Assembly (NCBI RefSeq): GCF_050624435.1
Contig: NC_134536.1
Span: 138,661,277 to 138,725,276, forward strand
Length of the DNA stretch: 64,000 bases
From: Tenrec ecaudatus
Taxonomy: Eukaryota > Chordata > Mammalia > Afrosoricida > Tenrecidae
Direction of reading: 5' to 3'
The notes beneath the pieces are model-generated. The model was not told the DNA's origin and did not search any database. It worked only from the letters and a program-made list of their open reading frames with translations. Both the position numbers and the translations under genes were made by a program. Shown here in pieces: positions 25,095 through 35,854 of this stretch. Each line of letters opens with the position of its first letter. Position 1 is the stretch's first letter.

Positions 25095-25455
25095 ATGCAT
25101 GACTGTTATAGATTGAATTATGTCAGATTGAAATATGTATTGTAAATCTTAACTTCTATGTCTGTGGTTATAATTCCATTTAGTTATAATGCCATTACAT
25201 TAATGAGGCATTGTTAATGTAGGTTGTATCCTGAGGCATGTTCTTTTGAGATGTAATAGAGATAAAATGAACAGAGAGAAGCAGAGATGGGGAAGGGAAA
25301 CGCTAAGCCACATGGAGATTGACCAAGAACAGATGCTCAGATAACACAAGGACCTTCCTCTGCAGAAACAGAGAGAGAAAACCTTTCCCTAAAGTTGGCA
25401 CCTTGATTTCAGACTTTTAGCCTAAACTGTGTCAGAACAAAATGCTGAAACCAAC
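25095..25455 (+). mobile_element. MaLR/ERVL-type solo LTR remnant
   Basis: Begins TGTTATAGATTGAATTATGTC and closes with GGCACCTTGATTTCAGACTTTTAGCC, an arrangement I associate with MaLR/ERVL LTRs in afrotherian genomes. An ancient, incomplete fossil LTR without internal genes. Confidence 0.55.
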
Positions 25456-25479
25456 CAATAAAATAAATAAATAAATAAT

Positions 25480-25610
25480 TCCAGAAATGAATGAATCAGA
25501 AAATATCAAAACAATACAAAAATGAGCAAAGTTGGTTCTTTGAAAGGATTAACAAAGTGATATGTAAAGGAAAAGAAGGAGAAGAAATAAATACTACCAA
25601 TAAGAAATGA
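25480..25610 (+). mobile_element. Old L1 ORF2, left part
   Basis: GAGCAAAGTTGGTTCTTTGAAAGG (25523-25546) is a conserved ORF2 block. The same L1 continues after the small retrocopy at 25735. Confidence 0.75.
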
Positions 25611-25725
25611 AATGTTCAGCGGCTATGAGATCTGAGTGATCTGGTCGGGCCTCAGTCATCAGACCTCACTGCCCCACCCCTTCCATACTTCAGTGTCGAT
25701 TCAATAAAGTAATCTGATTGCAAAA
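25611..25725 (+). pseudogene. Tiny 5'-truncated processed retrocopy, gene unknown
   Basis: A 115-bp insert with mRNA-end features: AATAAA at 25703-25708, then a short A-run 13 bp later, flanked by the exact 9-bp duplication AAGAAATGA (25602-25610 and 25726-25734). It interrupts L1 ORF2. The left end could encode a C-terminus reading MFSGYEI followed by a stop, but I do not recognise the gene. Confidence 0.75.
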
Positions 25726-25734
25726 AAGAAATGA

Positions 25735-26715
25735 TGTAGGAGACATCATAAAAGAACCAAGTGAAATAAGGATAGCTACACAATATTATGAAGGGCCATA
25801 CTCCACCAAATTTGAAAACCTAGAAGAAATTGACACATTTCTAGAAACATGTTACCTACTTCAATTAGCATAACTGATATAAAAAACTTAATAGACCTAT
25901 AACACAAGAAGAAATAAATCAGATCATTAAAAAATTCTCCAAAACAAAAAATCCAGGACTAGATGGTTTTGCTGGAGAATTTTAACAAACATTCACAGAA
26001 GATTTAACACCAATACTTTACAAATTAGTCCAGAATACAGAAAAGTGCAATCCACCATGAAACTCATTTTAAGAAGTTTAACTGATACCGGAACCAGGTA
26101 AAGTTGTTCCCATCACAAAAAAGTACAGATCAATATCCCGTATGAACATAGATACTAAGTTTTTCAACATATTCTCAGCTAATGGATTTCAACAAGAACT
26201 TTAAAAAATACAACATGTTCAAGGGGGATTTATACCAGGTATGCTAGCATAGTTCAATATTAGAAAAACAATCAATGTTATCCACCATATGATCAAAACA
26301 AGAGAACCATATGATTACATCAATCAAGGCAGTCAAGTTGTTCAACAAAATCAAACATCCATTTCCCCTCCCAACATAGATTTTTTATAAAAATGCTTAA
26401 TAAAATGGGAATAAAAGGGAAATCCCTCAACATAATGAAGTTCATATATATAATACCAATGGCTAGCACTTTATTCAACAGAGATAAACTGAAAGCATTT
26501 CCTCTCTGAACAGGAACCAGATAAGGGATTTACATTATTACGACCCTTATTTAATATAGTTCAGGAAGTCTTAGCCAGAGTTATTAGACATCAAGTACTA
26601 TAAATACAATGCAATTCTGGTTCAAATCTCAATACTATCCTTCAAAGAAAAGGGAAAAACTAACCAGTAACTTTATATGGAAAGGAAAGAAAATCAGGAT
26701 AAGCAAAACAATGTT
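25735..26715 (+). mobile_element. Old L1 ORF2, middle part
   Basis: Sense ORF2: CACCAAATTTGAAAACCTAGAAG (25804-25826), GACTAGATGGTTTTGCTGGAG (25955-25975) and the RT region. Broken by stops. Interrupted by a young L1 at 26716. Confidence 0.8.
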
Positions 26716-28647
26716 TTTTTCTTTTCTTAAATATTTAAACCATTTTATTGAGGGCTTGTAAAGGTCTTATCACAATGCATGTACACATCCATGGTGTCAA
26801 GCACATTTGTACATATGTTGCTGTCATCATTTTCAAAACATTTTCTTTCTACTTGAGTCCTTGGTATCAACTCATTTCCCCCCTCCATCCCCAACCTTCC
26901 TCATGAATCTTTGATAATTTATATATTTTTTTCATGTTTTACAGCGACCACTGTCTCCCATCACCCACTTTTATGTTGTCCATCCCCTTGAGAGGGGGTT
27001 ATATGTCGATCATTGTGATTGGTTCCTCCTTTCTCCTCCCACCTTTCCCTCTCACTACACTCATTATTGGCCCTGAAGGGTTTATCTGTCCTGGATACCC
27101 TGTGTTTCCAGCTCTAATCTGTACCAGTGTACATGCTCTGATGTAGCTAGATTTGTATGGTAGAATTGGGGTCATGATAGTGGGCAGGGGGGTGGGGGGA
27201 GCATTAAAATACTAGAGGAAAGTTGTATGTTTCATCGTTGCTAAACTGCACCCTGACTGGCTCTCCTCTTCCCTGTGACCCTTCTGTAAGGGGATATCCA
27301 ATGGTTTACAGGCATAAAAGACTCATTCACATTGATATGATTTTTTGTTCTGCGTCTTTGATGCCTGCTACTAATCCCATCAACACCTCATGATCACACA
27401 GGCTGATGTACTTCTTCCACATAAGCTTTGTTGCTTCTCAGCTAGATGGTTGCTTGTTTATATTCAAGCTTTTAAGACCCCAGATGCTATCTCTTTTGAT
27501 AGCTGGAAGCTATCAGCTTTCTTCACCACATTTGCTTATGCACCTGCTTTGTCTTCAGGGATCTTGTCAGGGAAGGTGAGCATCATAGAGTGGCAGGTTA
27601 TTAGAACAAAGTGTTTTTGCATTGAGGGAGCACCCGAGTAGAGGCTCAATGTTCATCTGCTACCTACTTAACATATTAAATATGTACATAGATCTATTTC
27701 CCTAATGTTATATAAAATATATTTACATACATACATGTCTGTATTTAGACCTCTACAAATGTAATTTGCCTCCTAGTTCTTTCCTCTATTTCCATCTAGT
27801 TTCCTTTTGTCCCACTGTCATTTTCGGCCTTCATTCAGGTTTCAGTAATTCCTCTCAGCTACATTACCCATGCCCCACCAGGCATTCTATGCCCTCCTCA
27901 TCGTTGATTGTAGGTCACTTGTTGTTCTCTTGTCCCAGGGTTTGTTGACACCTCCTTCCTTTCCCCTTCCTCCCCGTCTCACGTGTCCCTCCGGAATCAT
28001 TGCTTCTGTTGTTTTCTCCTCCGGATTATTTATCCCATTTATCTTATCTAGATAAAATGCAGAGCCAATAATAAGCACAAAAACAAGACAGAGAAAAACA
28101 AAACAAAAACAACCAAAAAACCAACTACAAGAAAAGAAGAGCCTATAAATTGTTTGTTGATCTGTTTGTGGATCCTGATGGGGTGCCACATCCTGGCCCC
28201 AAAGTCTATTTTTGACATTCTCTGGGGACTTCATTGCTTTTCTCCCCTTGATGTTCTGTTGCACACTCTTAGTGTTTTTGCCCTGGTGTGGTGGGGTAAG
28301 ATGGGGTACAATTCTTGTACTATGTTTCCAGTGTTGTCCTCTGTAGTACTATGGGACAATGAGGGATATCAGGTCTCGTGATGGGGCCGGCCCTATGGTC
28401 TTCTCTATGCATTGGCTGCTCTGAACAGGAATATTTTCCTCAGGGCTTGGGCCAGGATGTGTTTTACTCTCTCCTTCCATCTTTGTTTGCTCCTGTGTGC
28501 TCTCATCAGATGCCCCTCTCCCTGAGCTGTAGCTTCAGTGCTGTCTTGTGACGTGTATTTTCTTGCAGATGGGGTATCCACATAGTTGGGATTGGGGCCG
28601 GCCCTGCAGACCTCTTTATTGGTTCCTTTCTTCATGCTAGTATGTTT
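26716..28647 (-). mobile_element. Young L1 3' UTR insertion (antisense)
   Basis: 1.9-kb antisense young L1 3' UTR, with the repeated block once (about 27395-27580). Flanked by AAGCAAAACAATGTT (26701-26715) and AAGGAAAACACTATT (28648-28662), 12 of 15 matching, a likely target duplication since the ORF2 host resumes there. Confidence 0.88.
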
Positions 28648-29340
28648 AAGGAAAACACTATTAAAAAACAAAATAGGAGACCCCTCACTTCCTGATTCTA
28701 AAACCTATTACATAGCCACGGATTTCAGAAGAGTAAAAAGAGAACCTATAGATTTGGGAGGCGGGGAAATTCAGATAAAGATATATCAAATAAGTACCCA
28801 ATTTCTAAAATATGTAGAAAACTGCAGCATCTAAGAAAAACATGAACATTCCAATTCAAAAATAGGCAGAAGACATAAACAAACAATTCACCAAAGATAA
28901 CATACAGACAGCCAACATGCTCAAGATCACTAGCTAGAAGGAAAATGCAAATGAAAACAAAACAATGAGATACCACCTCAATCTAGCATTAATAGGAATA
29001 TTTTAAAACAAAAAAAAACATAATAAATACTGGAGGGGATATGGAGAGATTGGAACTGTCATACATCGCTGGTGGCGTTGCAGAATTGTACAGTCACTAT
29101 TTATAACAGTATGGCACTTCCTTAAACAAATGTGAATAGAAATACCATATGACCTAGCAATCTCTTACTTGGCATGTATCCTAGAAAATTAAAGAATCAA
29201 ACACGAGCATCTATATGCACACCTATGTTTATTGCACACTATCCACAATAGCAAAAAATGATGGAAATAACCAAAATCCCTGTCTGTTGAGGAATGTATA
29301 AATAAACTCTAGTACATATATACTGATCAGAACCTGCCAG
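28648..29340 (+). mobile_element. Old L1 ORF2 C-terminal end
   Basis: Continues the host L1: CCTCACTTCCTGATTCTAAAACC (28684-28706) and ATGGAGAGATTGGAACTGTCATAC (29041-29064) are conserved text near the ORF2 end. Confidence 0.8.
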
Positions 29341-29462
29341 TGTCTTGGGAAACATTTGCCAGAGTAAATTATTTGAAATTGTTAACTACCATATGATGAG
29401 AACTGATGAACTAATATTAATACGAGGATTTACTGGTCAAATTTTAAAAATCGTTTATATCT

Positions 29463-29672
29463 TTCATTAAACAAAAACAAAACCCAAACCATAGTTACCC
29501 TATAGGACAGAATAGAACTGCCTCGCAGGGTTTCAAAGGCTAGAACCTTTATGGAAACTGACTGCCACATCCTCTTCTCTAGAAGCAAAGTAAGTAAAGT
29601 AGCTGGCGGGTGCAATCTGCCCATCCTTTGGTTAGCAGCTCAGCGCTAACTACTGTGCTACTAGGATTCCTA
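29463..29672 (-). mobile_element. AfroSINE
   Basis: Antisense copy, about 190 bp upstream of the HDAC8 promoter: AAACCCAAACC, CCCTATAGGACAGAATAGAAC, GGGTTTCAAAGGC, and the tRNA-like head near GTTAGCAGCTCAGCGC and CTACTAGGATTCC. Confidence 0.9.
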
Positions 29673-29859
29673 ATTCCTTGTATGAGCTAAATCCTGTCTG
29701 TCCCTCTCCCCTCTCCCTCCTCCCCACCGCCCCCACTTTGTCATTGGAAGACACGGCTGATAGAAATAGGTTATGGTAAACTCATGAATAGCTACATCTT
29801 TAAGTATTTAAAAGTATGTATTTGCAAGGACTTTATAAAGAGCCGAGGTTATGTGTTTT

Positions 29860-30281
29860 AGCCCTAAAAATCAAATTGGCGGCAAGCCGCGACTCTTCCT
29901 TGCCTCAAACTACTGGAAACTACATCTCCCAGCATGCTCTGCAGGTGGTTTGACCTAATCACAAATAGCCCCGTTGGGCAACAAGGATGGTTGGCTTTGA
30001 ATGGACTTATTTTTGCTGTAAATTTCTATCCCTTTGGACAACTATTTAGAATTTAAAAAGTTTATAGCTACCAAACCTTCTTTTGAACTGGATGGTTTCC
30101 ACGGAGGCAGGCGCATTGTTTTCTCTCAGTCGATGTGGGGCGGGGAAAGCGTTTCCGGAGAGCTCGGGAATAGGAGGGAATGTTGACCAGAGAGCACCTG
30201 CGACTGTTCACAGGAGCAGGAACTCGACTCGAACTGAGTCTGCGAGGAGCCGGATCTTAACGGAAGGATTGCCAGTGGAAG
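29860..30281 (+). promoter_or_regulatory. HDAC8: HDAC8 promoter and 5' UTR
   Basis: Region directly upstream of the HDAC8 start codon. It has an inverted CCAAT box (ATTGG, 29874-29878), the ZNF143-type site described next and a TATA-less, increasingly GC- and CpG-rich stretch from about 30,090 that continues across exon 1 to about 30,640, as in CpG-island promoters. The transcription start is probably between about 30,100 and 30,250; this is an inference. Confidence 0.65.
29919..29942 (+). promoter_or_regulatory. ZNF143/THAP11-type promoter element
   Basis: ACTACATCTCCCAGCATGC followed by TCTGC is a near-perfect match to the SBS motif bound by ZNF143 (STAF) and THAP11 in housekeeping promoters. 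It lies 340 bp upstream of the HDAC8 ATG. Confidence 0.85.
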
Positions 30282-30383
30282 ATGGAGGAGTCTGAGGATG
30301 GTGGGCAGTCGCTGGCCCCGGTTTACATCTACAGTCCTGAGTATGTCAGGATGTGCGACTCCTTGTCGAAAGTCCCCAAACGG
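30282..30383 (+). CDS. HDAC8: HDAC8 exon 1 (coding part)
   Basis: First coding exon of histone deacetylase 8, an X-linked class I zinc deacetylase acting on SMC3 and other proteins in nucleus and cytoplasm. The ATG at 30282 opens [20 protein letters not shown], against [20 protein letters not shown] in human, so the N-terminal tail is three residues shorter. The exon ends with SKVPKR at a GTGAG donor (30384), phase 0. The lysine equivalent to human K33 and R37, which line the internal channel, are kept. The open frame continuing past 30383 into the intron is not used. Confidence 0.95.
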
Positions 30384-30867
30384 GTGAGAAAGTTGGGGAC
30401 GAAAAATCGTGGGCTTTTTGGTGGAGGCGGGCGGCAATGGAGGCAGTCGACCGGGCAGAGGGGGTGGGGGTGGGGCGGCTTTTGGAAGCGCCGAGGATTT
30501 TAGAGTTTGGGAAGATCTTCGTGACAAATTTGTGAAGTAATATTGGGTGGAGGAAGTGTTCTCCGAGAGCAGCGTTTATCGGCGGGGTGCCAAAGGACAG
30601 GTGGGGTGGGGGGCACAAGGGAGAGGTTGGCACAGAGAGGATGGTGTGGCTTTACTTGAGAATCTCCGAAGTCGTATGGAAGAAGTTGGAGGAGAAAAAT
30701 TAATTAAGGTCTGGTGTTTTCGCTTTAGCCATTTAGGTAATACCTATATTGTCTAAAGTGTAGGTTCAAGAGGATGAGAACATAGGATTGTGCTCAATTA
30801 CACTTTCAAGAGAAATTAAGCACAGATTATTTTCTGCCTTTTTTTTGCATGCTGCTTTTTTTTTTAG

Positions 30868-30920
30868 GCCAGTATGGTACATTCTCTGATTGAAGCATAC
30901 GCGCTGCATAAGCAAATGAG
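30868..30920 (+). CDS. HDAC8: HDAC8 exon 2
   Basis: 53-bp exon between a T-rich acceptor ending TTTTAG and a GTAAG donor. Encodes ASMVHSLIEAYALHKQM plus two bases of an Arg codon, identical to human. The Ser of KR-ASM is human Ser39, the known PKA phosphorylation site, so the site created across the exon 1/2 junction is intact. Confidence 0.95.
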
Positions 30921-31095
30921 GTAAGTTATTTTCTTGAGCATAGTCTTTTTTCTCATATGTTTGAAATGAACTTGCTTATCACTAAAGACTCCTAAATGCA
31001 ATTTTACTTTCCCTCCTTTTTTTAAGCCACTCAGACCAATAGTTAGATCTGAGGGGTAAGGAATCTGGAGTGTTTTTTTGTTTTGTTTTAAGGCT
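30921..31095. other. HDAC8 intron 2, no feature
   Basis: Short unique intron stretch before the first repeat. Confidence 0.5.
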
Positions 31096-31099
31096 GTGA

Positions 31100-32370
31100 C
31101 CCTTTGCTCTTGCTTTTATTTATTTACGTATATATTTATTTTGGCTTATAAGAAGCATGTTATATATAGTTGCTAATAAATGAAATCAATAATAAATATC
31201 CCGTTAAACCTTCCATGAATGTGACTTTCTCTTTTTCCCTTCTGTCTGTCCTCCCTTTATAATTTCCTTTCCCTCCTCTCTCCCTGCCCCTGCCCCCACC
31301 CCTATTCCTGGGGGAGGCACCGTCTTCGGAGTCTTATCTTTTAGGGTAAAGCTCACTCTTCCTGTAATAATGGTGTCATTAATTTTTTATCTGTTTTAAG
31401 AGTGGCTAACTTTGCTAAGCACAATGTTCTCTAGCGTTGCCCTTGGGTGTTCACAGGAGTCGTCTTTTTAAATTGTATGCGTGAAACAGAGTTTGTTTAT
31501 TCACACCTCTGTAATTAGTGTTTTGGATTGTTTCCATGCTCTTTGCTATTGTGGAAATTGCTGCAGTAGACATAGTGCGTAGATGTCTGTTTGTGCTTTA
31601 TTCTTTATTTTTTTACGGTGCATGCCCAGTAGAGAGATTGCAAGATCATCAGGTAATTGCATTTGCATTTGTTTCAGGAAGAACAATGCTCGTTTCCCTG
31701 GTGGTTGCATAATTCTACAGTCCCATCAGCAATGTATGAGGGTTCCAATCTCTCTGCATCCCTTCTTTATTATTTTGTGTTTTATTGATTGATAGAAGTG
31801 TCGGTGTGAGGTGTTTTCTCATTGTTTTAATCTGTATTTCTCTTATTGGTAATAAACATGAACATTTTTCAGAGGGCTGCTGTCTGCCTCTATGTCATCT
31901 TTGGTAAATTGTCAGGGTGGTCAATTTTTGTTTGGGTTATTTGTATTTTTCTTCTTAAGATGTTGTAGTTTTCTGTAAATTTTGGAGATTAGCCCTTTAT
32001 TTGATGTGTCATTAGTAATTTTTCCCCCCAATACGTGGCTTCTTTTTTTTAACTCTTTCGATGTGCATAAATGTCATTGTTTTAGGAGGCCCCAGCCCTT
32101 TATTTTGTCTTCTGTAGTGTGGCTATTTTTCATTACGTTTGGTAGTGTGTTTATGCCTGGCATTAGGGCCCTTAAGCATGTCCCTATTTTTCATTGATGG
32201 TTTTTATGGTTGTGTGTTTTATATTTAGGTCTTTGATTCATCTTGAGTTTGTTTTTGTATATAATGTGAGGTGTGAGACCTGTTTCATTTTTTTCCCAAA
32301 CCATTCTATTAGGAGCTAAGCCAGACATCACACCATTCTGTAGTTCAATCATATCACGCAGTGTTGTAAA
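31100..32370 (-). mobile_element. Old L1, ORF2 end and 3' UTR (antisense)
   Basis: Antisense L1: TCTACAGTCCCATCAGCAATG (31715-31735), TTCCAATCTCTCTGCATCCC (31744-31763) and TTTTCTGTAAATTTTGGAGATTAG (31969-31992) are text found in the last part of ORF2 of many mammalian L1s. Strongly diverged. Confidence 0.75.
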
Positions 32371-32374
32371 ATCG

Positions 32375-32437
32375 CTACCACAATCAGTTTCAAAACATTT
32401 TCTTCCTTGAACTCTTTGATATCAGCTCTGCTTTTGG
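32375..32437 (-). mobile_element. Short young-L1 3' UTR piece (antisense)
   Basis: TTTCAAAACATTTTCTTCCTTG then TTTGATATCAGCTC corresponds to the stretch about 100-150 bp from the young L1 3' end. It is cut at 32437 by an opposite-strand copy. Confidence 0.5.
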
Positions 32438-33180
32438 AAGCGGCCATCTAGCTCAGAAGCAACAAAGCACACATGGAAGAATCACACCAGCCTGTGCGAT
32501 CATGAGGTGTTGAAGGGATCAGGTATAAGGCATCATCAGAACAAAAAAGTGTTACCATAGTGAATGAGGGGAGAGTGCAGAGTGGAGACCCAAACCTCAT
32601 TTGTCGGCCACTGGAGATCCCTTTGCAGCGGGGTCTAGGGGAGAAGACGAGCCAGTCAAGTTGCAATGTAGCACCGATGAAAAATACAACTTTTCTCTAG
32701 TTCCTAAATGCTTCTCCCCTCCCCACCACCCCGCACTATCATGATCCGAATTCTGGCTAGACCAGAGGATGTACACTAGTACAGGTAGGAACTGAAAACA
32801 CAGGGAATCCAGGGCGGATGATCCCTTCAGGACCAATAGTGTGAGTGGCGATACCGGGAGGGTGGAGGGAGGGTGGGTTGGAAAGGGGGAACCAATTACA
32901 AGGGTCTACTTGTGACCTCCTCCCTGGGCAACGAACAACAGAAAAGTGGGTGAAGGGAGACGTTGAACAGGGCAAGATATGACAAAATAATAATTTATAA
33001 ATTATCAAGGGTTCATGAGGGAAGGGGGAGAATAAAATGAGGAGCTGATGCCAGGGGCTTAAGTGGCGAGCAAATGTTTTGAGAATGATGAGGGCAATGA
33101 ATGTACAAATGTGCTTTACACAGTTGATGTTTGTATGGATTGTGATAAAAGTTGTATGAGCCCCTAACAAAACAATTAAA
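32438..33180 (+). mobile_element. Young L1 3' end, 5'-truncated
   Basis: Sense copy starting inside the repeated block (CGGCCATCTAGCTCAGAAGC) and ending GAGCCCCTAACAAAACAATTAAA at the OC1-like element. No coding part. Confidence 0.9.
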
Positions 33181-33303
33181 AAAATATGTGCAGTGTGCAT
33201 AGGAATTTGTTCATAGTTTTTTTTTAAAACTATAATCCAGCCCTTCAATGGGTCTGAGGGACAGTGAACTGGCCTCCTGTTTAGAAAGTTTGAGGACCTC
33301 TGC
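33181..33303. mobile_element. OposCharlie1 (OC1)-like hAT fragment
   Basis: TATGTGCAGTGTGCATAGG, TTGTTCATAGTTTTTTTTTAAAAC, GGTCTGAGGGACAGTGAACTGG and the end AAAGTTTGAGGACCTCTG follow one end of the hAT family I know as OC1. The other end is missing, removed or displaced at the L1 3' end. Family name is from memory. Confidence 0.6.
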
Positions 33304-34560
33304 CCTAGACACTTATCTTTTAATAGCTGAGCACCATCCGCCTTCTTCACCACATTTGCTTATGCACCCATTTTGTCTTCAGGGATTGTACCAGGAGGGT
33401 GGGCATCACAGAATGACAGAACAAAGTGTTCTTGTATTGAGGAAGGGTATGAGCTGAGGCCTGAAGTCCATCCACTACTTCAGTGTATTATTTATAAAAA
33501 TATGTACATAGGCCAATACTTCTATTTTTATGGATTAATGTATTTACATATGGACACATCTATGCTTATGCCTCTGTCCATAGCTTTTGCTTCCTAGATA
33601 ATTCTTCTGTTTCTTTTTACCTTCTTTCTGCCTCATCATGCTTGTCCTACTTCTGCCTCATAGTACTTCCTCTTAGCTAGATTGCTGCTGCTCTAACACC
33701 CCCAGGATCTCTATATCCTCCTGTTGTTGGTTTTAATTCCCTAGTTGTTCCTCTGTCTATGGCGTTGTTTGCTCACACTATCCTTCCCCCGCCCCCTTCC
33801 CCTGCCCCCTTCTCCCCCCAGGTCCCTCCGGGACTGTTGGTCCCATTGCTTTCTCCTCAAGCTTTCTCCTCAAGACAGGTCCCATGCCTGTCTTATGTAA
33901 GTGGGCATACCAACAATGGCATCGACCAAACAAAAAGATAACAAAAGATTGAAAAAAGAAAAGAAGAAAAACAGGAAAAACATACATACTTCCAGGTCTT
34001 TCCACTGACCTTTATGACTCCCCATTGGTCCTGGGGGAATTCCAGGATTTGCCACTCCTAGCCTGAAGTCTATTTTGGTAGCTCATTAGGGGCTTTGCTT
34101 CAGTTGCTGATCTGTTGTGTTCCTTTCTTGATTTGCCCCACTGTGGGGGGTTCAGACCGCACTACCTCCTTGCCACATGTCCCCAGTATTGTCCTCTATT
34201 GCAGTATGCTCCAGTAAGGGACAACATGTTATGAGCTGTTGTCGGCCCTACAGACATCTCTGTGTTTTAGCAGCTCCATGCAGAAACGTCATCCTCGGGG
34301 CTTGGTGTGCCGATAATGGGGTCTAGACCGACTATCCCTTTATCTTTTTCTTTTTCAGTTTGCTTCCATGTGGACGTGATGTGCCGGCCCCTCACCTCAC
34401 CTGTAGGTTTAGTGTGGTCTGTTGCACATACATTTAGGGACGGGGTCAGTTTGGCTCTGGTTGGGGCTGGCCCTGTAGCCCAATCTTCTCATGTATTCCT
34501 GCTTGCGGTTACATTGCTCTCATGGTTTGGTGTGTTCAGGCATTGTTTGAAGCCATCTAT
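33304..34560 (-). mobile_element. Young L1 3' UTR, internal part (antisense)
   Basis: Starts inside the repeated block (TCTTTTAATAGCTGAGCACC) and runs through the pyrimidine-rich blocks to about GTTTGGTGTGTTCAGG near 34,535. It lacks the L1 3' end, which would be expected on its left where OC1 lies. Confidence 0.82.
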
Positions 34561-34839
34561 GTATTTGGCAAACATAAAAATTATATTGCTTTCCATTAAA
34601 GTTATTTACCATTTCCCAAAACCTTTATGACAAACCAGAAAGCATAGCAAAGATGTCCTATTTCTTTACTGTTAAGTTGGGAGATATTTATTAATAGTGA
34701 CTTTGATTTTTGATATTTATTAAATAAATAGAAAAGTAGTAGAAATTGGAGCTATTGGATCTGGGAACATGGTCCAAGAAACTAAAAAAAAAATCACCTC
34801 TGATGATATAGACATTTTTTTCTTGAAGTATGGATCTTA

Positions 34840-35790
34840 TTTTTTTCAATAGTTTTATTGACATATAATTCACATATCATACATTAATATTTATAGTTCA
34901 CTAATATTAAAGAGTTGTATAATTATTGCTACAATCAGTTCTAGAACTTTGTTTCCTTTTTACACTCATTATTCTCCCCATTTCCCTCCAAACTCCTTTC
35001 CTATATCCTCAGTAAGCTATTAATCCCTTAACTCAGTTACTGTTCCCATAGATTTACCTACCCGGGGTTTCATAAACTGGAAAACATGCAAAATAAAAAA
35101 GGAGCTACAATAATAACAAAGTAAACTAGTGAAAAACTCCAGTAAAAAAGAAAGGAAGTATTAAAAACTATGACAACTTTCAAATGGGTCAAACAGTAGA
35201 TCAAATGATGAGGTCTTACATCTTAAGTTTCCAGTGCTCTCTAAGAGCAAGGCTATTAACGGCTATTCACATCCCTGGACTCTGGTCAGAAGGGCTCACT
35301 GGAGACTCACTCCATGTGGGGGCCTTGCAGATGAATTTTGGGATCTCATTGTCATCCATAGCCTTCTGCAAATTGTGTATTCACAATTTAAGCCCTGATA
35401 ACTTTCACTCCTTTAGATTTGGATTTTCTTGCTTAGTCTTTGAATCACACAGACTGCTGTGCTTCTTCCATGTAGACTTAGTTGATGCCTCACTTAGATG
35501 GCTGCTTGATTGAAGACTCCAGATGCTATTCTTTTTTTAAAGCTGGACACCATCTAGTTTCTTCACCACACTTTGCTATAGCAACTATACCTTCTGTGAG
35601 GGTGAGCATTCAGCAGGACCTCATTATAAGAACTAATTATCCTTAGATTGGGGGTAGAATTAAGTGTGAGACCAAATGGATTTTATTTTTGAGATTGAAC
35701 TACAGTAATATACATTTGAGGTTGAATTACAGGATTTCTTCTGGCCTTCTTGATGCTAGTAGTAGGCTATAAACAACAGTATATCCCATG
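34840..35790 (-). mobile_element. Old L1 3' UTR pieces (antisense)
   Basis: 34840-35075 (TTTTATTGACATATAATTCAC and following) resembles 61040-61260. 35175-35790 parallels 61840-62300, with the old form of the repeated block near 35445-35580 (GACTGCTGTGCTTCTTCC, AGCTGGACACCATCTAG). 34561-34839 shows nothing I can name. Confidence 0.65.
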
Positions 35791-35817
35791 GCTGTCATGT
35801 ATATTTTAAATTTTAGC

Positions 35818-35854
35818 TAGCCTGACCTTGTGGGTTTCTCAGAGTGTAAATCTT
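35818..35854 (-). mobile_element. AfroSINE, left piece split by L1
   Basis: GACCTTGTGGGTTTCTCAGAGTGTAAATCTT is the middle of an antisense AfroSINE. It continues seamlessly at 43602 once the 7.7-kb L1 and one copy of the duplication are ignored. Confidence 0.8.
35842..35854. repeat. Target-site duplication, left copy (full-length L1)
   Basis: GAGTGTAAATCTT, repeated exactly at 43589-43601. Confidence 0.9.

Noticed and set aside
30384-30535. Longer HDAC8 exon 1 reading on through the donor
   Set aside because: The GTGAG donor after SKVPKR and the in-phase exon 2 match the known protein; the extension does not.
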